In this document: piece after piece, positions 1 to 8,910 of the stretch | How positions within the stretch are numbered: position 1 is the stretch's first letter | Layout of the letters: every line of letters starts with the position of its first letter | Assembly (NCBI GenBank): GCA_017304655.1 | Contig: JAFKLY010000002.1 | Location: 62,001-126,000, forward strand | Direction: 5' to 3' | Source: Sphingomonas sp. | GTDB lineage: Bacteria > Pseudomonadota > Alphaproteobacteria > Sphingomonadales > Sphingomonadaceae | DNA length: 64,000 nt | Notes under the pieces: model-generated | Seen by the model: only the letters and a program-made list of their open reading frames with translations | Told to the model about the DNA's origin: nothing | Database searches by the model: none | Made by a program: the position numbers and the translations under genes

Positions 1-561
1 GCGGGAGGACAGGGCGAGCCCATCGACATCGCGCTGAGTGGGGACGCCGACGATCTCGATGCCGAGGTCAAGATCGGCGACCATGCGGCGGATGACGGCG
101 AGCTGCTGATAATCCTTCTCGCCGAAACAGGCGACGTCCGGCCGCACCTGGTTGAAGAGCTTGGCCACCACCGTAGCGACCCCATCGAAATGGCCGGGGC
201 GCCAGACGCCGTCCAGACCCTCGGAAACACCGGCGACGTGGAGGTTGCTGGCGAAGCCCTCCGGGTACATGAGCGAGACTTGCGGCGTCCAGACGATTGA
301 GACGCCGGCCGCCTGCAGCATCGCGATGTCGGTCGCCTCGCGCCGGGGATAGACGCTGAAATCCTCGTTCTGCCCGAATTGCAGCGGATTGACGAAAATC
401 GACACCACGACATGGTCCGCGCGCGCCCTCGCGTCCGCCACCAGGGCCATGTGCCCGGCGTGCAGTGCGCCCATGGTCGGCACCAGGGCGATGCGGCCGC
501 CATCGGATCGCAGCGCCGCGATGCCGGCCTTCAACTGGGGAAGATCAAGGAAGATTTGCAC
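1..561 (-). CDS. panC: Pantoate--beta-alanine ligase, 3' end cut by the window edge
   Basis: Condenses pantoate with beta-alanine using ATP, the last step of pantothenate synthesis in the cytosol. The minus strand reads without a stop for 187 codons from a GTG at 561 to base 1. The N-terminus carries the family signature [12 protein letters not shown] (about residues 28-39), then [16 protein letters not shown] and YPR, and later [12 protein letters not shown] and [10 protein letters not shown], which are the ATP- and pantoate-binding segments. The family is about 280 residues, so roughly the last third lies outside the window. The GTG start is supported by a GGAG about 12 bases upstream and by alignment to the usual short N-terminus. 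The gene is divergent from mipZ across about 110 bases. Confidence 0.95.
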   Translation of the reverse strand, partial: MQIFLDLPQLKAGIAALRSDGGRIALVPTMGALHAGHMALVADARARADHVVVSIFVNPLQFGQNEDFSVYPRREATDIAMLQAAGVSIVWTPQVSLMYPEGFASNLHVAGVSEGLDGVWRPGHFDGVATVVAKLFNQVRPDVACFGEKDYQQLAVIRRMVADLDLGIEIVGVPTQRDVDGLALSSR

Positions 562-672
562 GCCGCCAAAGGCTCCGATAAGGCCGGTCGAGAAGGACCC
601 GCCGCTGGCTTCGCTTGTCCGGGCCAAGCGGTCAAGGGGCCGTCTTCACCAGAAAGAGTTTCGACCCAAGCC

Positions 673-1497
673 ATGTCCAGCGCCTCCGTGCCCACTGCCC
701 GGCCCAGCACGCCGCACCTCGTCGTCTTCGCCAACGAGAAGGGCGGCACCGGCAAATCCACCACCTGCGTGCATACCGCTGTGGCGTTGGCGGCGCAGGG
801 CGTCTCGGCGGCCGTGATCGATCTCGATCATCGTCAGCGCACGGTCGCCCGCTATCTGGAAAACCGCGCTGCGACCGCCAGCCGTCGTGGCATTGATCTC
901 CCCGCGCCCGCTTACAGCGTCTATGCCGGGGACAGCACTGCGGGCCTGAACGAGGCGATTGCCCAGGCGGCGCTGGAGGCCAGCGTCGTCATCATCGACA
1001 CACCCGGCCGTGACGATCCCATCGCTCGCTATGCGGCAACCTGCGCCAACACGCTGGTCACGCCGATGAACGACAGCTTCGTCGATTTTGACCTGATCGG
1101 TCAGGTTGATCCGGAGAGCTTCAAGGTCAAACGCCTCAGCTTCTACTCCGAGCTGATGTGGGAAACCCGCAAGACCCGCGCCAAGGCTGATGGGACCACG
1201 ATCGACTGGGTGGTGCTGCGCAACCGCCTCCACCACATGGAAGCGCGCAACCAGCGACGCGTGGGCGACGCGCTGACCGAACTGGCCAAGCGGGTCGGCT
1301 TCCGCGTCATTCCCGGTCTCTCGGAGCGCGTGATCTTCCGCGAGCTGTTTCCCTCGGGGCTCACCTTGCTTGATCGCGGCCATCTGGGCGAGTTGGGCGT
1401 GAGCCACATCGCCGCGCGGCAGGAGCTGCGGGAAATGATCGCCGGCCTCGCGCTGCCCATGCTTGGCAGTGCCGGCCAGGCTCAGAGCGCCGCCTGA
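673..1497 (+). CDS. mipZ: MipZ-type ParA/MinD-family ATPase placing the division site
   Basis: In alphaproteobacteria MipZ forms a gradient from the ParB-bound poles and inhibits FtsZ near them, so that division occurs at midcell. This 274-residue protein has the deviant Walker A KGGTGKST at residues 23-30, a switch motif IIDTPG near residue 110, and the MipZ-like insert around FYSELMWETRK, unlike plain ParA. The length fits MipZ. The reading frame is open far upstream (from 379), but that part overlaps panC on the other strand; the ATG at 673 puts the Walker A at the expected distance from the N-terminus. The J-domain gene follows after 4 bases, so they are probably co-transcribed. Confidence 0.9.
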   Translation: MSSASVPTARPSTPHLVVFANEKGGTGKSTTCVHTAVALAAQGVSAAVIDLDHRQRTVARYLENRAATASRRGIDLPAPAYSVYAGDSTAGLNEAIAQAALEASVVIIDTPGRDDPIARYAATCANTLVTPMNDSFVDFDLIGQVDPESFKVKRLSFYSELMWETRKTRAKADGTTIDWVVLRNRLHHMEARNQRRVGDALTELAKRVGFRVIPGLSERVIFRELFPSGLTLLDRGHLGELGVSHIAARQELREMIAGLALPMLGSAGQAQSAA

Positions 1498-1501
1498 CGC
1501 C

Positions 1502-1933
1502 ATGCCGCTTCTGCTCGTCGCAGCGGTCGCCATCGGCTTGTGGTACTGGCTCGGCAAGCGCCGCAAGAAGATCCCGGCCATGTGGCTCGGCATCGGTGGT
1601 ACGCTGCTCGGCGCCGTGATGGTCGCCAAGGGGATGCCTGTCATCGGTGCGCTCGTTGCGACCGGATCTGGCCTGTGGCTGCGTTATGGCGCTCAGCTCC
1701 TGCCCGGCGGGGCGCAATCGTCGCCTCCGGCATCGCCTGCGCCGGTCGCGCAACTCAGCCATCGCGAGGCGGCCGACCTGCTCGGTGTCGCGCCCGATGC
1801 GGATCGCGAGACGATCCTCTCCGCCTATCGTCGCCTCATGGCGCGCAATCATCCCGACGCGGGGGGCACGGCCGGCCTTGCCGCCCGGCTCAACGCAGCG
1901 CGCGATCTGTTGCTAAAATCGCAAGACAATTGA
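1502..1933 (+). CDS. Membrane-anchored J-domain protein
   Basis: A 143-residue protein with an N-terminal membrane segment (residues 1-17), a second hydrophobic stretch (about 28-62) and a C-terminal J domain. The HPD tripeptide that stimulates Hsp70 ATPase is at residues 117-119, in RNHPDAGG. The layout resembles TIM14/Pam18-like J proteins of alphaproteobacteria, in which the J domain is last. It probably recruits DnaK to the inner membrane; the client is unknown. It starts 4 bases after mipZ, so the ATG at 1502 is taken as the start. Confidence 0.85.
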   Translation: MPLLLVAAVAIGLWYWLGKRRKKIPAMWLGIGGTLLGAVMVAKGMPVIGALVATGSGLWLRYGAQLLPGGAQSSPPASPAPVAQLSHREAADLLGVAPDADRETILSAYRRLMARNHPDAGGTAGLAARLNAARDLLLKSQDN

Positions 1934-1986
1934 CTTAATGGGGCGGCCCTGATTCGACGCCGTCAGCCGACAGACGAGGAGCCTGC

Positions 1987-3369
1987 ATGTCACACCAGTT
2001 CCACCCGACCACCCTGCGCGAATATGACATTCGCGGGATCATCGGGGAGACGCTCGGCGAGGCTGACGCTTACGCCATCGGTCGCGGTTTCGGCACACGC
2101 GTGGCGCGGGCCGGCGGCAGCCGCGTCGTGGTGGGCTATGACGGGCGGCTGTCCTCGCCGGTGCTGGAAGCGGCGCTGGTGCGTGGCCTCAACGAGAGCG
2201 GCATTCATGTCATCCGCGTCGGCATGGGGCCGACGCCGATGCTATATTATGCCGAGGCTGTGCTGGATGTGGATGGCGGCATCCAGATAACCGGCAGCCA
2301 CAATCCCGCCAATTACAATGGCTTCAAGATGGTCCTGCAGCATGGACCGTTCTTCGGCGCGGACATCCAGTCGCTCGGCACGCTGGCGGCGAGCGGGGAC
2401 TGGGCCGAAGGCACGGCCGGTAGCGAGCATGTCGACATCATCGACCGCTATGCCGCGCGCCTTGTCGAGGGCTTTGACGGTCAGGCGTTCCGAATCGGCT
2501 GGGATGCGGGCAATGGCGCGGCCGGCCCGGTGGTGGAGAAGCTGGTCAAGCTCCTGCCGGGTGAGCATCACACGCTCTTCACCGATGTCGACGGCAATTT
2601 TCCTAATCATCATCCCGATCCCACGGAAGAGAAGAATCTGGCCGACCTTCGCGCGCTCGTCGCGGAGAAGAAGCTCGATTTCGGACTGGCTTTCGATGGT
2701 GATGGCGATCGCATCGGCGCGATCGATGGCGAGGGCCGGGTGATCTGGGGCGATCAGCTGCTCGCCATTTTTGCCGAGCCGGTGCTCAAGGCTGTGCCGG
2801 GCGCCACGATCATTGCGGATGTGAAGGCCAGCCAGGCGCTGTTCGATCGGGTGGCGGAACTGGGCGGCCAGCCACTGATGTGGAAGACCGGGCACAGCCT
2901 CATCAAGTCCAAAATGAAGGAAACGGGCAGCCCGCTCGCCGGCGAGATGAGCGGCCATATCTTCTTCAAGCACCAATATTATGGCTTTGACGACGCTCTG
3001 TATGCTGCGGTGCGGCTGATTCGCGCGGCAAGTGACCTGGGCAAGAGCGTGACGGCACTGCGCGGCGCCATGCCGGCGATGGTCAACACGCCGGAGCTGC
3101 GCTTCCAGGTCGATGAGAGTCGCAAGTTCGCCGTGATCGATGAAGTGCTGGCCCGCCTCCGCGAGTCGGGCGCCCAGATCGACGCGACGGACGGCGCGCG
3201 CGTCAACACTGCCGATGGCTGGTGGCTGCTACGCGCTTCAAATACGCAGGATGTTCTGGTTGCTCGCGCGGAAGCCAAGGACCAGTCCGGGCTGGACCGA
3301 TTGATGGCCCAGATCGACGAACAACTGGCGCTTTCCGGCCTCGAAAGGGGACCGCAAGCGGGGCACTGA
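1987..3369 (+). CDS. Phosphomannomutase/phosphoglucomutase (AlgC/PgmB type)
   Basis: Interconverts hexose 6- and 1-phosphates and so feeds nucleotide-sugar synthesis for lipopolysaccharide, exopolysaccharide or glycan precursors. All alpha-D-phosphohexomutase motifs are present in 460 residues: the phosphoserine loop TGSHNP at 102-107 (catalytic Ser104), the metal-binding DGDGDR at 237-242, the sugar-binding GEMSGH at 319-324 and a C-terminal phosphate-binding segment ([15 protein letters not shown]). This is the AlgC-like bifunctional subgroup, not GlmM. It has its own start 53 bases after the J-domain gene. Which sugar is preferred cannot be read from the sequence. Confidence 0.93.
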   Translation: MSHQFHPTTLREYDIRGIIGETLGEADAYAIGRGFGTRVARAGGSRVVVGYDGRLSSPVLEAALVRGLNESGIHVIRVGMGPTPMLYYAEAVLDVDGGIQITGSHNPANYNGFKMVLQHGPFFGADIQSLGTLAASGDWAEGTAGSEHVDIIDRYAARLVEGFDGQAFRIGWDAGNGAAGPVVEKLVKLLPGEHHTLFTDVDGNFPNHHPDPTEEKNLADLRALVAEKKLDFGLAFDGDGDRIGAIDGEGRVIWGDQLLAIFAEPVLKAVPGATIIADVKASQALFDRVAELGGQPLMWKTGHSLIKSKMKETGSPLAGEMSGHIFFKHQYYGFDDALYAAVRLIRAASDLGKSVTALRGAMPAMVNTPELRFQVDESRKFAVIDEVLARLRESGAQIDATDGARVNTADGWWLLRASNTQDVLVARAEAKDQSGLDRLMAQIDEQLALSGLERGPQAGH

Positions 3370-3400
3370 AGCCAAGCGGTTGCGTTGAGAAATGCTTACG

Positions 3401-3443
3401 ATTGCAAAAAATGCAATTTATTGGTTTCATTTCGCAATTGCAC
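3401..3443. promoter_or_regulatory. AT-rich promoter/operator-like region with two TTGCA palindromes
   Basis: ATTGCA and TGCAAT form an inverted repeat at 3401-3406 and 3412-3417, and a second palindrome GCAATTGC lies at 3434-3441. Both precede the candidate small RNA. The binding protein is not identifiable. Confidence 0.3.
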
Positions 3444-3469
3444 GAACTTTGTATGTAACGCATACGGAA

Positions 3470-3531
3470 CGGGCCTTTCAGGCATCCTCTCCTAAAACTT
3501 CCAGGCCGTCCTTCGGGGCGGCCTTTTTTTT
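3470..3531 (+). ncRNA. Candidate small RNA with a CU-rich single-stranded segment
   Basis: Between the mutase stop (3369) and the helicase start lies an AT-rich stretch (about 3390-3465), very different from its surroundings and suggestive of a promoter, followed by a strong intrinsic terminator. A TTGCAC at 3438-3443 is spaced 17 bases from CATACG at 3461-3466, a weak promoter-like pair. The predicted transcript of about 60 nt would have a small 5' hairpin (GCCT/AGGC at 3473-3483), an open CU-rich segment containing CCTCTCC at 3485-3492 that could pair with Shine-Dalgarno sequences, and the terminator stem. Transcription is inferred only. The terminator could instead just end the mutase mRNA. 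Confidence 0.4.
3504..3531 (+). terminator. Rho-independent terminator
   Basis: An 8-bp stem (GGCCGTCC at 3504-3511 with GGGCGGCC at 3516-3523, one G-U pair) closes a stable TTCG tetraloop and is followed by eight T residues. Confidence 0.9.
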
Positions 3532-3626
3532 GCCCGCCGCTCCTCGCCTTGTCCGTCACCTCATCGCGTGAGAGGGCTTGTCCGCAGGGGCTTGAGCCTG
3601 CCCGCCACCCGGCCCAGATTGGCGGC

Positions 3627-6038
3627 ATGAGCCACTCTCTCCCGAACCCCATCGCCGCCTGGTTCGCGGAGCGTGGCTGGACCGTGCGGCGTCACCAGCA
3701 GGCGATGTTGGCGGCGGCACGGCGGGGCGATCATGCCCTGCTCGTGGCGCCGACCGGGGCCGGCAAGACGCTCGCCGGTTTCCTGCCAAGCCTGGCCGAT
3801 CTGGTCGAGCGCCCCGGAGACGGGTTGCGCACGCTCTACATCTCGCCGCTCAAGGCGCTGGCGGTCGATGTGCAGCGCAACCTGCTGACGCCAATCTCGG
3901 AGATGGGTCTGCCGATCCGGGTCGAAACGCGCAGCGGCGATACGCCCTCGGACCGCAAGGCCCGGCAGCGCGTCCGTCCGCCGCACATGCTGCTGACGAC
4001 GCCCGAATCGCTCTCGCTGCTGCTCTCCTATCCTGACGCGGAGCATCTCTTCGCCGCGCTCGACACCGTAATCATCGACGAGATCCATGCTTTCGCAGCG
4101 GAGAAGCGGGGCGATCTGCTCAGCCTGTCGCTGGCCCGGTTGCAGGCGCTGCGCCCGCAGCTTCGCCGCGTCGGCCTTTCCGCCACGGTGGCCGATCCTG
4201 ATGCCTATCGCCGCTGGCTCGCGCCGGGCGGGGAAGCAGACAAGGTGACATTGGTGGAGGGCGATCCCGGCGCGCCGCCAGACCTCTCGATCCTGGTGCC
4301 GGAGGACCGGGTGCCCTGGTCGGGCCACAGCGGCAAATATGCGGCGCGTCAGGTGATCGACATCATCGCCGCCAATCGCATGACGCTGGTGTTCAGCAAC
4401 ACCCGCGGCCTGGCGGAACTCATCTTTCAGGAGCTGTGGGCGCAGAATGACGACAATCTGCCCATCGGCATCCATCATGGCAGCCTGAGCCGCGAGGCAC
4501 GGCGCAAGGTCGAGGCGGCAATGGCGGATGGCAAGCTGCGTGGCCTCGTCGCGACTGCCAGTCTCGATCTGGGGATCGACTGGGGCGATATCGACTGCGT
4601 GGTGCAAATGGGCGCACCCAAGGGCAGCTCGCGCCTGCTCCAGCGCGTCGGCCGGGCCAATCACCGGCTGGACGAGCCGAGCAAGGCCATCCTGATCCCC
4701 GGCAACCGGTTCGAGTATCTGGAGGCGCAGGCGGCCTTCGACGCGGTGATGGCGGGCGAGCGTGATGCCGAGCGTTTCCGCCCCGGCGCGCTCGATGTGC
4801 TGGCCCAGCACATCATGGCGCTGGCCTGCGCCGGCCCGCTCGAACCCGACGCACTGCTGGCCGAGGTGAGGAGCGCCACGCCCTATGCCGAACTCACCCG
4901 CGCCCAGCTCGACGATCTGCTCGGTTTCGTGTCGACCGGCGGCTATGCCCTGCGCGCTTATGATCGCTTCCAGCGGCTGGTGCGGGAGAGTGACGGGCGC
5001 TGGCGGCTCGCGCATCCCCGCTTTGCCCAGGCGCATCGGCTCAATGCCGGCATCATCGTCGATCAGCCGGCGGTGGACGTGCGGTTTGCCAATGGCCGCA
5101 AACTCGGCACGGTGGAGGAAATCTTCGCCGCGACCCTCTCGCCGGGGGATCGCTTCTTCTTCTCCGGCATGAGCCTGGAACTGGTCCGCCAGACCGAGGC
5201 GGAGCTGATCGTGCGGGCGAGCAGCAAGTCGGCGCAGATCCCGAGCTGGGGCGGCACGCGCATGGCGATGAGCACGCATCTGGCCGGGCGCGTGCGGCAG
5301 TTTCTGGCTGATCCGGCCCAATGGCACCGCTTTCCGGCGGACGTGCATGAATGGCTGGCGATGCAGGCGGTTCGTTCCGTGCTGCCCCGGCCGGACCAAC
5401 TCCTCATCGAGACTTTCCCGCATGAGGGGCTGCACTATATGCTGATCTACAGCTTCGAGGGCTGGAACGCGCATCAGTCGCTCGGCATGTTGCTCACCCG
5501 CCGCATGGAAGAGCGCGGGCTCAAACCGATCGGCTTCGTCTCAAACGATTATGCGCTGGCCGTTTACGGGCTGGAGCCGATCGACGATCCGGCGCCGCTC
5601 TTTTCCGCCGATATTCTCGATCATGAGTTCATCGCCTGGGTCGAGGAATCGAGCCTGCTCAAGCGCGCCTTCCGCGACGTGGCGGTCATCTCCGGCCTCA
5701 TCGAGCGGCAACAGCCCGGCGCACGCAAGACCGGCCGGCAAGTCAGCTTCTCGACCGACCTCATCTATGATGTGTTGCGCCGCTATGAACCTGACCATCT
5801 GCTGCTGCGCGCCGCCTGGGCGGACGCGCGGGCGCGGATGACCGATGTCGGCAGGCTGGGCGAGCTCATTGACCGCGCCGCCGCGACCCTGCTGCATGTG
5901 CCGCTCGATCGGGTGAGTCCGCTGGCCGTGCCGGTGCTGATCATGATCGGGCGGGAGCATGTGGCGCAGCCGGGCACGGACGAGGCGCTGCTGATCGAGG
6001 CGGAGGCACTCGCCCGCCTCGCCATGACGCCGGACTGA
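3627..6038 (+). CDS. Ligase-associated type DEXH-box helicase (Lhr-like)
   Basis: An 803-residue superfamily 2 helicase of the Lhr-core type. Motif I (APTGAGKT) is at residues 41-48, motif II (DEIH) at 151-154, motif III (SAT) at 185-187 and motif VI (RVGRANHR) near residue 350. A winged-helix and Lhr-type C-terminal region follows. Proteins of this length are usually annotated as the ligase-associated DNA damage response helicase, which in many bacteria clusters with an ATP-dependent DNA ligase, an MBL-fold exonuclease and the PdeM phosphoesterase. PdeM is present 2 kb downstream, but the ligase and exonuclease are not in this window. The ATG at 3627 is preferred over upstream in-frame codons because it begins the conserved N-terminus, with motif I 40 residues in. 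Confidence 0.87.
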   Translation: MSHSLPNPIAAWFAERGWTVRRHQQAMLAAARRGDHALLVAPTGAGKTLAGFLPSLADLVERPGDGLRTLYISPLKALAVDVQRNLLTPISEMGLPIRVETRSGDTPSDRKARQRVRPPHMLLTTPESLSLLLSYPDAEHLFAALDTVIIDEIHAFAAEKRGDLLSLSLARLQALRPQLRRVGLSATVADPDAYRRWLAPGGEADKVTLVEGDPGAPPDLSILVPEDRVPWSGHSGKYAARQVIDIIAANRMTLVFSNTRGLAELIFQELWAQNDDNLPIGIHHGSLSREARRKVEAAMADGKLRGLVATASLDLGIDWGDIDCVVQMGAPKGSSRLLQRVGRANHRLDEPSKAILIPGNRFEYLEAQAAFDAVMAGERDAERFRPGALDVLAQHIMALACAGPLEPDALLAEVRSATPYAELTRAQLDDLLGFVSTGGYALRAYDRFQRLVRESDGRWRLAHPRFAQAHRLNAGIIVDQPAVDVRFANGRKLGTVEEIFAATLSPGDRFFFSGMSLELVRQTEAELIVRASSKSAQIPSWGGTRMAMSTHLAGRVRQFLADPAQWHRFPADVHEWLAMQAVRSVLPRPDQLLIETFPHEGLHYMLIYSFEGWNAHQSLGMLLTRRMEERGLKPIGFVSNDYALAVYGLEPIDDPAPLFSADILDHEFIAWVEESSLLKRAFRDVAVISGLIERQQPGARKTGRQVSFSTDLIYDVLRRYEPDHLLLRAAWADARARMTDVGRLGELIDRAAATLLHVPLDRVSPLAVPVLIMIGREHVAQPGTDEALLIEAEALARLAMTPD

Positions 6039-6117
6039 GATCGTCGCGCCCGGTCAATCCAGCCATTTGCTGCCGACCCGGATCGTGATAAACTCCGCGA
6101 CTGGAGAGGGTCGGCCA

Positions 6118-7167
6118 ATGCGGGTCCACACACGTCTTTTGCTTGCGGCTTTGGCCGCATTGTCGCTGCCCGGCGTCGGGCGCGCGCAAGCAGTGCCGGC
6201 GGGGAGCGCCCCGGGTGGGCCAAGTCCCTTCGTTATCACCCCGGGCGATCCTGATATACCGGCGGACCCCGCCCGGTTCGATCTCAGTGACAAGCCGCAT
6301 CCGCTCGGGCTCGATCATGACGACCGGATGACGATGGAAGTGCGGATCGGCGATGTCGGCCCCTATGATTTCGTGATCGACACCGGATCGCAGCGCACCA
6401 TCGTCGCGCGCGAGCTGGCCCAGCGTCTTGCCCTGCCGGAGCTGCCGCCGGTCGAGATCGTCAGCATGGCCGGCCGCGTGACGGTCGGTGCGGTCCGCCT
6501 TGGCGGTCTGCGCTTTGGCGATCACAGCATCGGCGCGCTCGATGCGCTCAGCATCGCCCATACCGATCTTGGCAGCGCCGGGCTCATCGGTCTGGACAGC
6601 CTCAAGAACAAGCGGCTCACGCTCGATTTCAAGAAGCGCCGCATGGACATCGGCCAGAGCCGCCGCGTGGCGCCGACCAATGATCCCGACACGATCGTGG
6701 TGCGCGCGCGCAGCCGCATGGGGCAACTCATTCTCGTCGATTCCCGGATCGACGGGCGCAAGGTCAATGTGATCCTGGATACCGGCGCGGAGCTGAGCGT
6801 CGGCAATATGGCGCTGTTCCGTAGCCTCAAGCTCCAGCGCTTGCTCGTGCCGCCGCAGCCGACGGTGCTCACCAGCGTCACCGGCGTCGCGGTGCCGGCG
6901 CAATTCACCGTCGTTCGACATATCACCATCGGCTCCGTCACGCTCGACAATGTGCCGATGGTGTTTCTGGACGCCGCGCCTTTCGATGAGCTGGAGCTGG
7001 GCGACAAGCCGGCCATGCTGCTCGGCATGAGGATGCTGCGGCTGTTCGACAAGGTCGCGATCGACTTTGGCAATCGCCAGGTCGATTTCCACTTAGGGGA
7101 GCGCGCCGCCCTTGCGGATGGCGATCGCTTCGCCGCTCTCGGCGCACTGGGGGCAGCGCGCCGCTGA
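6118..7167 (+). CDS. Exported protein with two retropepsin-like aspartic protease domains
   Basis: A 349-residue protein with a signal peptide (residues 1-24, ending GRAQA) and two tandem retroviral-type aspartyl protease folds, each with its catalytic triplet: DTG at 88-90 (context VIDTGSQ) and DTG at 221-223 (context ILDTGAE). Both halves also carry the hydrophobic-hydrophobic-Gly element of the family (AGLIGLDSL and AMLLGMRML). Two half-sites in one chain could form a pseudo-dimer resembling pepsin. The ATG at 6118 follows GGAGAGG at 6102-6108 and directly precedes the signal peptide. Substrate unknown. Its last 75 bases overlap the convergent trhO gene. Confidence 0.82.
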   Translation: MRVHTRLLLAALAALSLPGVGRAQAVPAGSAPGGPSPFVITPGDPDIPADPARFDLSDKPHPLGLDHDDRMTMEVRIGDVGPYDFVIDTGSQRTIVARELAQRLALPELPPVEIVSMAGRVTVGAVRLGGLRFGDHSIGALDALSIAHTDLGSAGLIGLDSLKNKRLTLDFKKRRMDIGQSRRVAPTNDPDTIVVRARSRMGQLILVDSRIDGRKVNVILDTGAELSVGNMALFRSLKLQRLLVPPQPTVLTSVTGVAVPAQFTVVRHITIGSVTLDNVPMVFLDAAPFDELELGDKPAMLLGMRMLRLFDKVAIDFGNRQVDFHLGERAALADGDRFAALGALGAARR

Positions 7168-7944
7168 GGACGCACGCGGCTGGCCGCAGTCCGGGCAGAT
7201 CACCGATGCGCCTTCCCTTTCGCCATGGGTGAGCGAGACGCGCTCGTCGAACACGAAGCACTCGCCGCGCCACAGGCTTCGGTCTTCCTCGATCTCGGCG
7301 AGATAAGCGAGGATGCCACCCTGGAGATGATAGACATCGTCAAAGCCGCGCGCGCGGACGAAGGCCGTCGACTTCTCGCAGCGTATGCCGCCCGTGCAGA
7401 ACATGGCGATGCGCGGCGTGCGTCCCTCGGCTCGCCACTGCTCGGCCTGTGCGTCGAACCAGGCCGGGAAATCGCCGAAGCGGGCGGTCTGCGGGTCGAT
7501 GGCGCCCTCGAACGTTCCGATCGCCACTTCGTAATCGTTGCGAGTGTCGATGAGGATGGTGTCCGGATCGCTGATCAGCGCGTTCCACTGGGCGGGCGGC
7601 ACATGGGTGCCTACTTCGCGGGTCGGGTCGATTCCCGCCACGCCCATGGTCACGATCTCGGGCTTCACCTTGATCTTCCAGCGGGCGAAGGGCAGCTGCG
7701 CGGTGCGGTGGCGCCGCGCCGTCAGCTCTGCGCAGCCCGGCTCGGCGCGCAACCGGGCGAGCAGTGCGTCGACCGCCTCGCCGGTCCCGGCGATGGTACC
7801 GTTCAGTCCCTCGCGCGCCAGGATGATGGAGCCGACCAGCCCGTCCGCCGCGCCCTGTGCGCGCAGGGCCTGTGCCAGCGCCTGCGGATCGGCGATCGGG
7901 GCGAAACGATAGAAAGCGGCGACATGAATGGGCTGGTCCGGCAT
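7093..7944 (-). CDS. trhO: tRNA uridine(34) hydroxylase, rhodanese family
   Basis: TrhO uses molecular oxygen to hydroxylate U34 of certain tRNAs, the first step toward 5-methoxyuridine or carboxymethoxyuridine. The 283-residue protein has an N-terminal acylphosphatase-like domain (residues 1-95, with LAREGLNGT) and a rhodanese domain whose catalytic Cys183 lies in CTGGIRCEKS, the TrhO signature. The C-terminus has two CxxC pairs (CPDCG and CPQC), probably a zinc site. The ATG at 7944 has AGAGGGA just upstream. The gene lies opposite the protease gene and their 3' ends overlap. Confidence 0.93.
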   Translation of the reverse strand: MPDQPIHVAAFYRFAPIADPQALAQALRAQGAADGLVGSIILAREGLNGTIAGTGEAVDALLARLRAEPGCAELTARRHRTAQLPFARWKIKVKPEIVTMGVAGIDPTREVGTHVPPAQWNALISDPDTILIDTRNDYEVAIGTFEGAIDPQTARFGDFPAWFDAQAEQWRAEGRTPRIAMFCTGGIRCEKSTAFVRARGFDDVYHLQGGILAYLAEIEEDRSLWRGECFVFDERVSLTHGEREGASVICPDCGQPRASSAARCPQCAESGEAIAIRKGGALP

Positions 7945-8078
7945 GGCGTCCCTCTAGGCAAAGCGGGGCTCCGCGTGAACGGCAAAAATGCTAGGAATGG
8001 CGGGACAGCAAGGCAAAAGTTCTGCCTTTGTTCGACTTTGCGATTGAAAGCCCGGCATGCGCGCGGCATATCCGGCAG

Positions 8079-8774
8079 ATGCTTGCCCAGCCGTCCCTGT
8101 CAGCGCTCCCGCAATCGGACTTCGATTTCGCCGGCCAGAGCTGGACGGCCCTGCCACAAGGCGCGCTTTACTGGCGCGAGCGTGCGGCACTGATCGTGGC
8201 GGACCTGCATTTCGAGAAGGCGAGCGCTTATGCCGCACGCGGGCAGATGCTGCCGCCTTATGACAGCCGGGCGACGCTGGATGTTCTCGAAGCGCTGGTC
8301 GACAGGATGGCGCCGCGTGAGATCTGGTGCCTGGGCGACAGCTTTCACGATACGGCGGCAGCCGCGCGGTTGTCGGACGATGATCGTGCGCGGATCGCTT
8401 GCCTCACCGCGCGCTGCCGCTGGGTGTGGATCACCGGGAATCACGATCCGCTGCCGAGTCGCGATCTGGGCGGCGAAACGATGCACGAGGCGCTGATCGA
8501 TGATGTAAACTTTCGTCACGAAGCGAGGCCCGGAGAGGCCGGTTGGGAAATTTCGGGACACTTTCACCCCAAATGGCGCCTCAGTTTGCGGGGGCGATCG
8601 GTGTCGCGGCGCTGCTTCGTGCTTGGCGCGCGCAAGCTCATCATGCCAGCTTTCGGATCGCTGACCGGCGGACTTGACGCTGCGGCACCGGCCATTCGCG
8701 GGCTCATCGGTCACGGCGCGCAAGCACTCGTTCCGCTCTCCGACCGTTTGCTGCGCTTTTCCGTCACAGCCTGA
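8079..8774 (+). CDS. pdeM: Ligase-associated endonuclease PdeM (metallophosphoesterase)
   Basis: Calcineurin-like phosphoesterase of the PdeM family, linked in other genomes to a DNA repair cluster with an ATP-dependent ligase and a DEXH helicase. Metal-binding motifs are DLHFEK (42-47), GDSFHD (86-91), GNHD (120-123) and GHFHP (160-164) in 231 residues. The frame stays open upstream to a TTG at 8028, but the ATG at 8079 gives the usual length. The related helicase lies 2 kb upstream, separated by the protease and trhO genes. Confidence 0.88.
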   Translation: MLAQPSLSALPQSDFDFAGQSWTALPQGALYWRERAALIVADLHFEKASAYAARGQMLPPYDSRATLDVLEALVDRMAPREIWCLGDSFHDTAAAARLSDDDRARIACLTARCRWVWITGNHDPLPSRDLGGETMHEALIDDVNFRHEARPGEAGWEISGHFHPKWRLSLRGRSVSRRCFVLGARKLIMPAFGSLTGGLDAAAPAIRGLIGHGAQALVPLSDRLLRFSVTA

Positions 8775-8852
8775 AAGCATCGCGAGTGTCGCCGGCGCGC
8801 AACAGCGCCTCCGCCTTAGTCAAAGAGGGATTTCCGGGTTGTTTGTCTTGGC

Positions 8853-8870
8853 GTATGTCTATGGACATAC
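8853..8870. promoter_or_regulatory. Perfect palindrome upstream of the TonB receptor gene
   Basis: GTATGTC and GACATAC (7 bp each, 4-base spacer) lie about 40 bases before the receptor start. The size suits a dimeric repressor such as a TetR or MarR protein, but no regulator gene is adjacent. Confidence 0.4.
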
Positions 8871-8910
8871 AGGCGCCCTAGCGCCGGAGACAAGATACAG
8901 GAGAGAACAG

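Noticed and set aside
7225..8193. Plus-strand frame of 322 codons opposite trhO
   Set aside because: Antisense to trhO, which has its catalytic cysteine motif and a good ribosome site.
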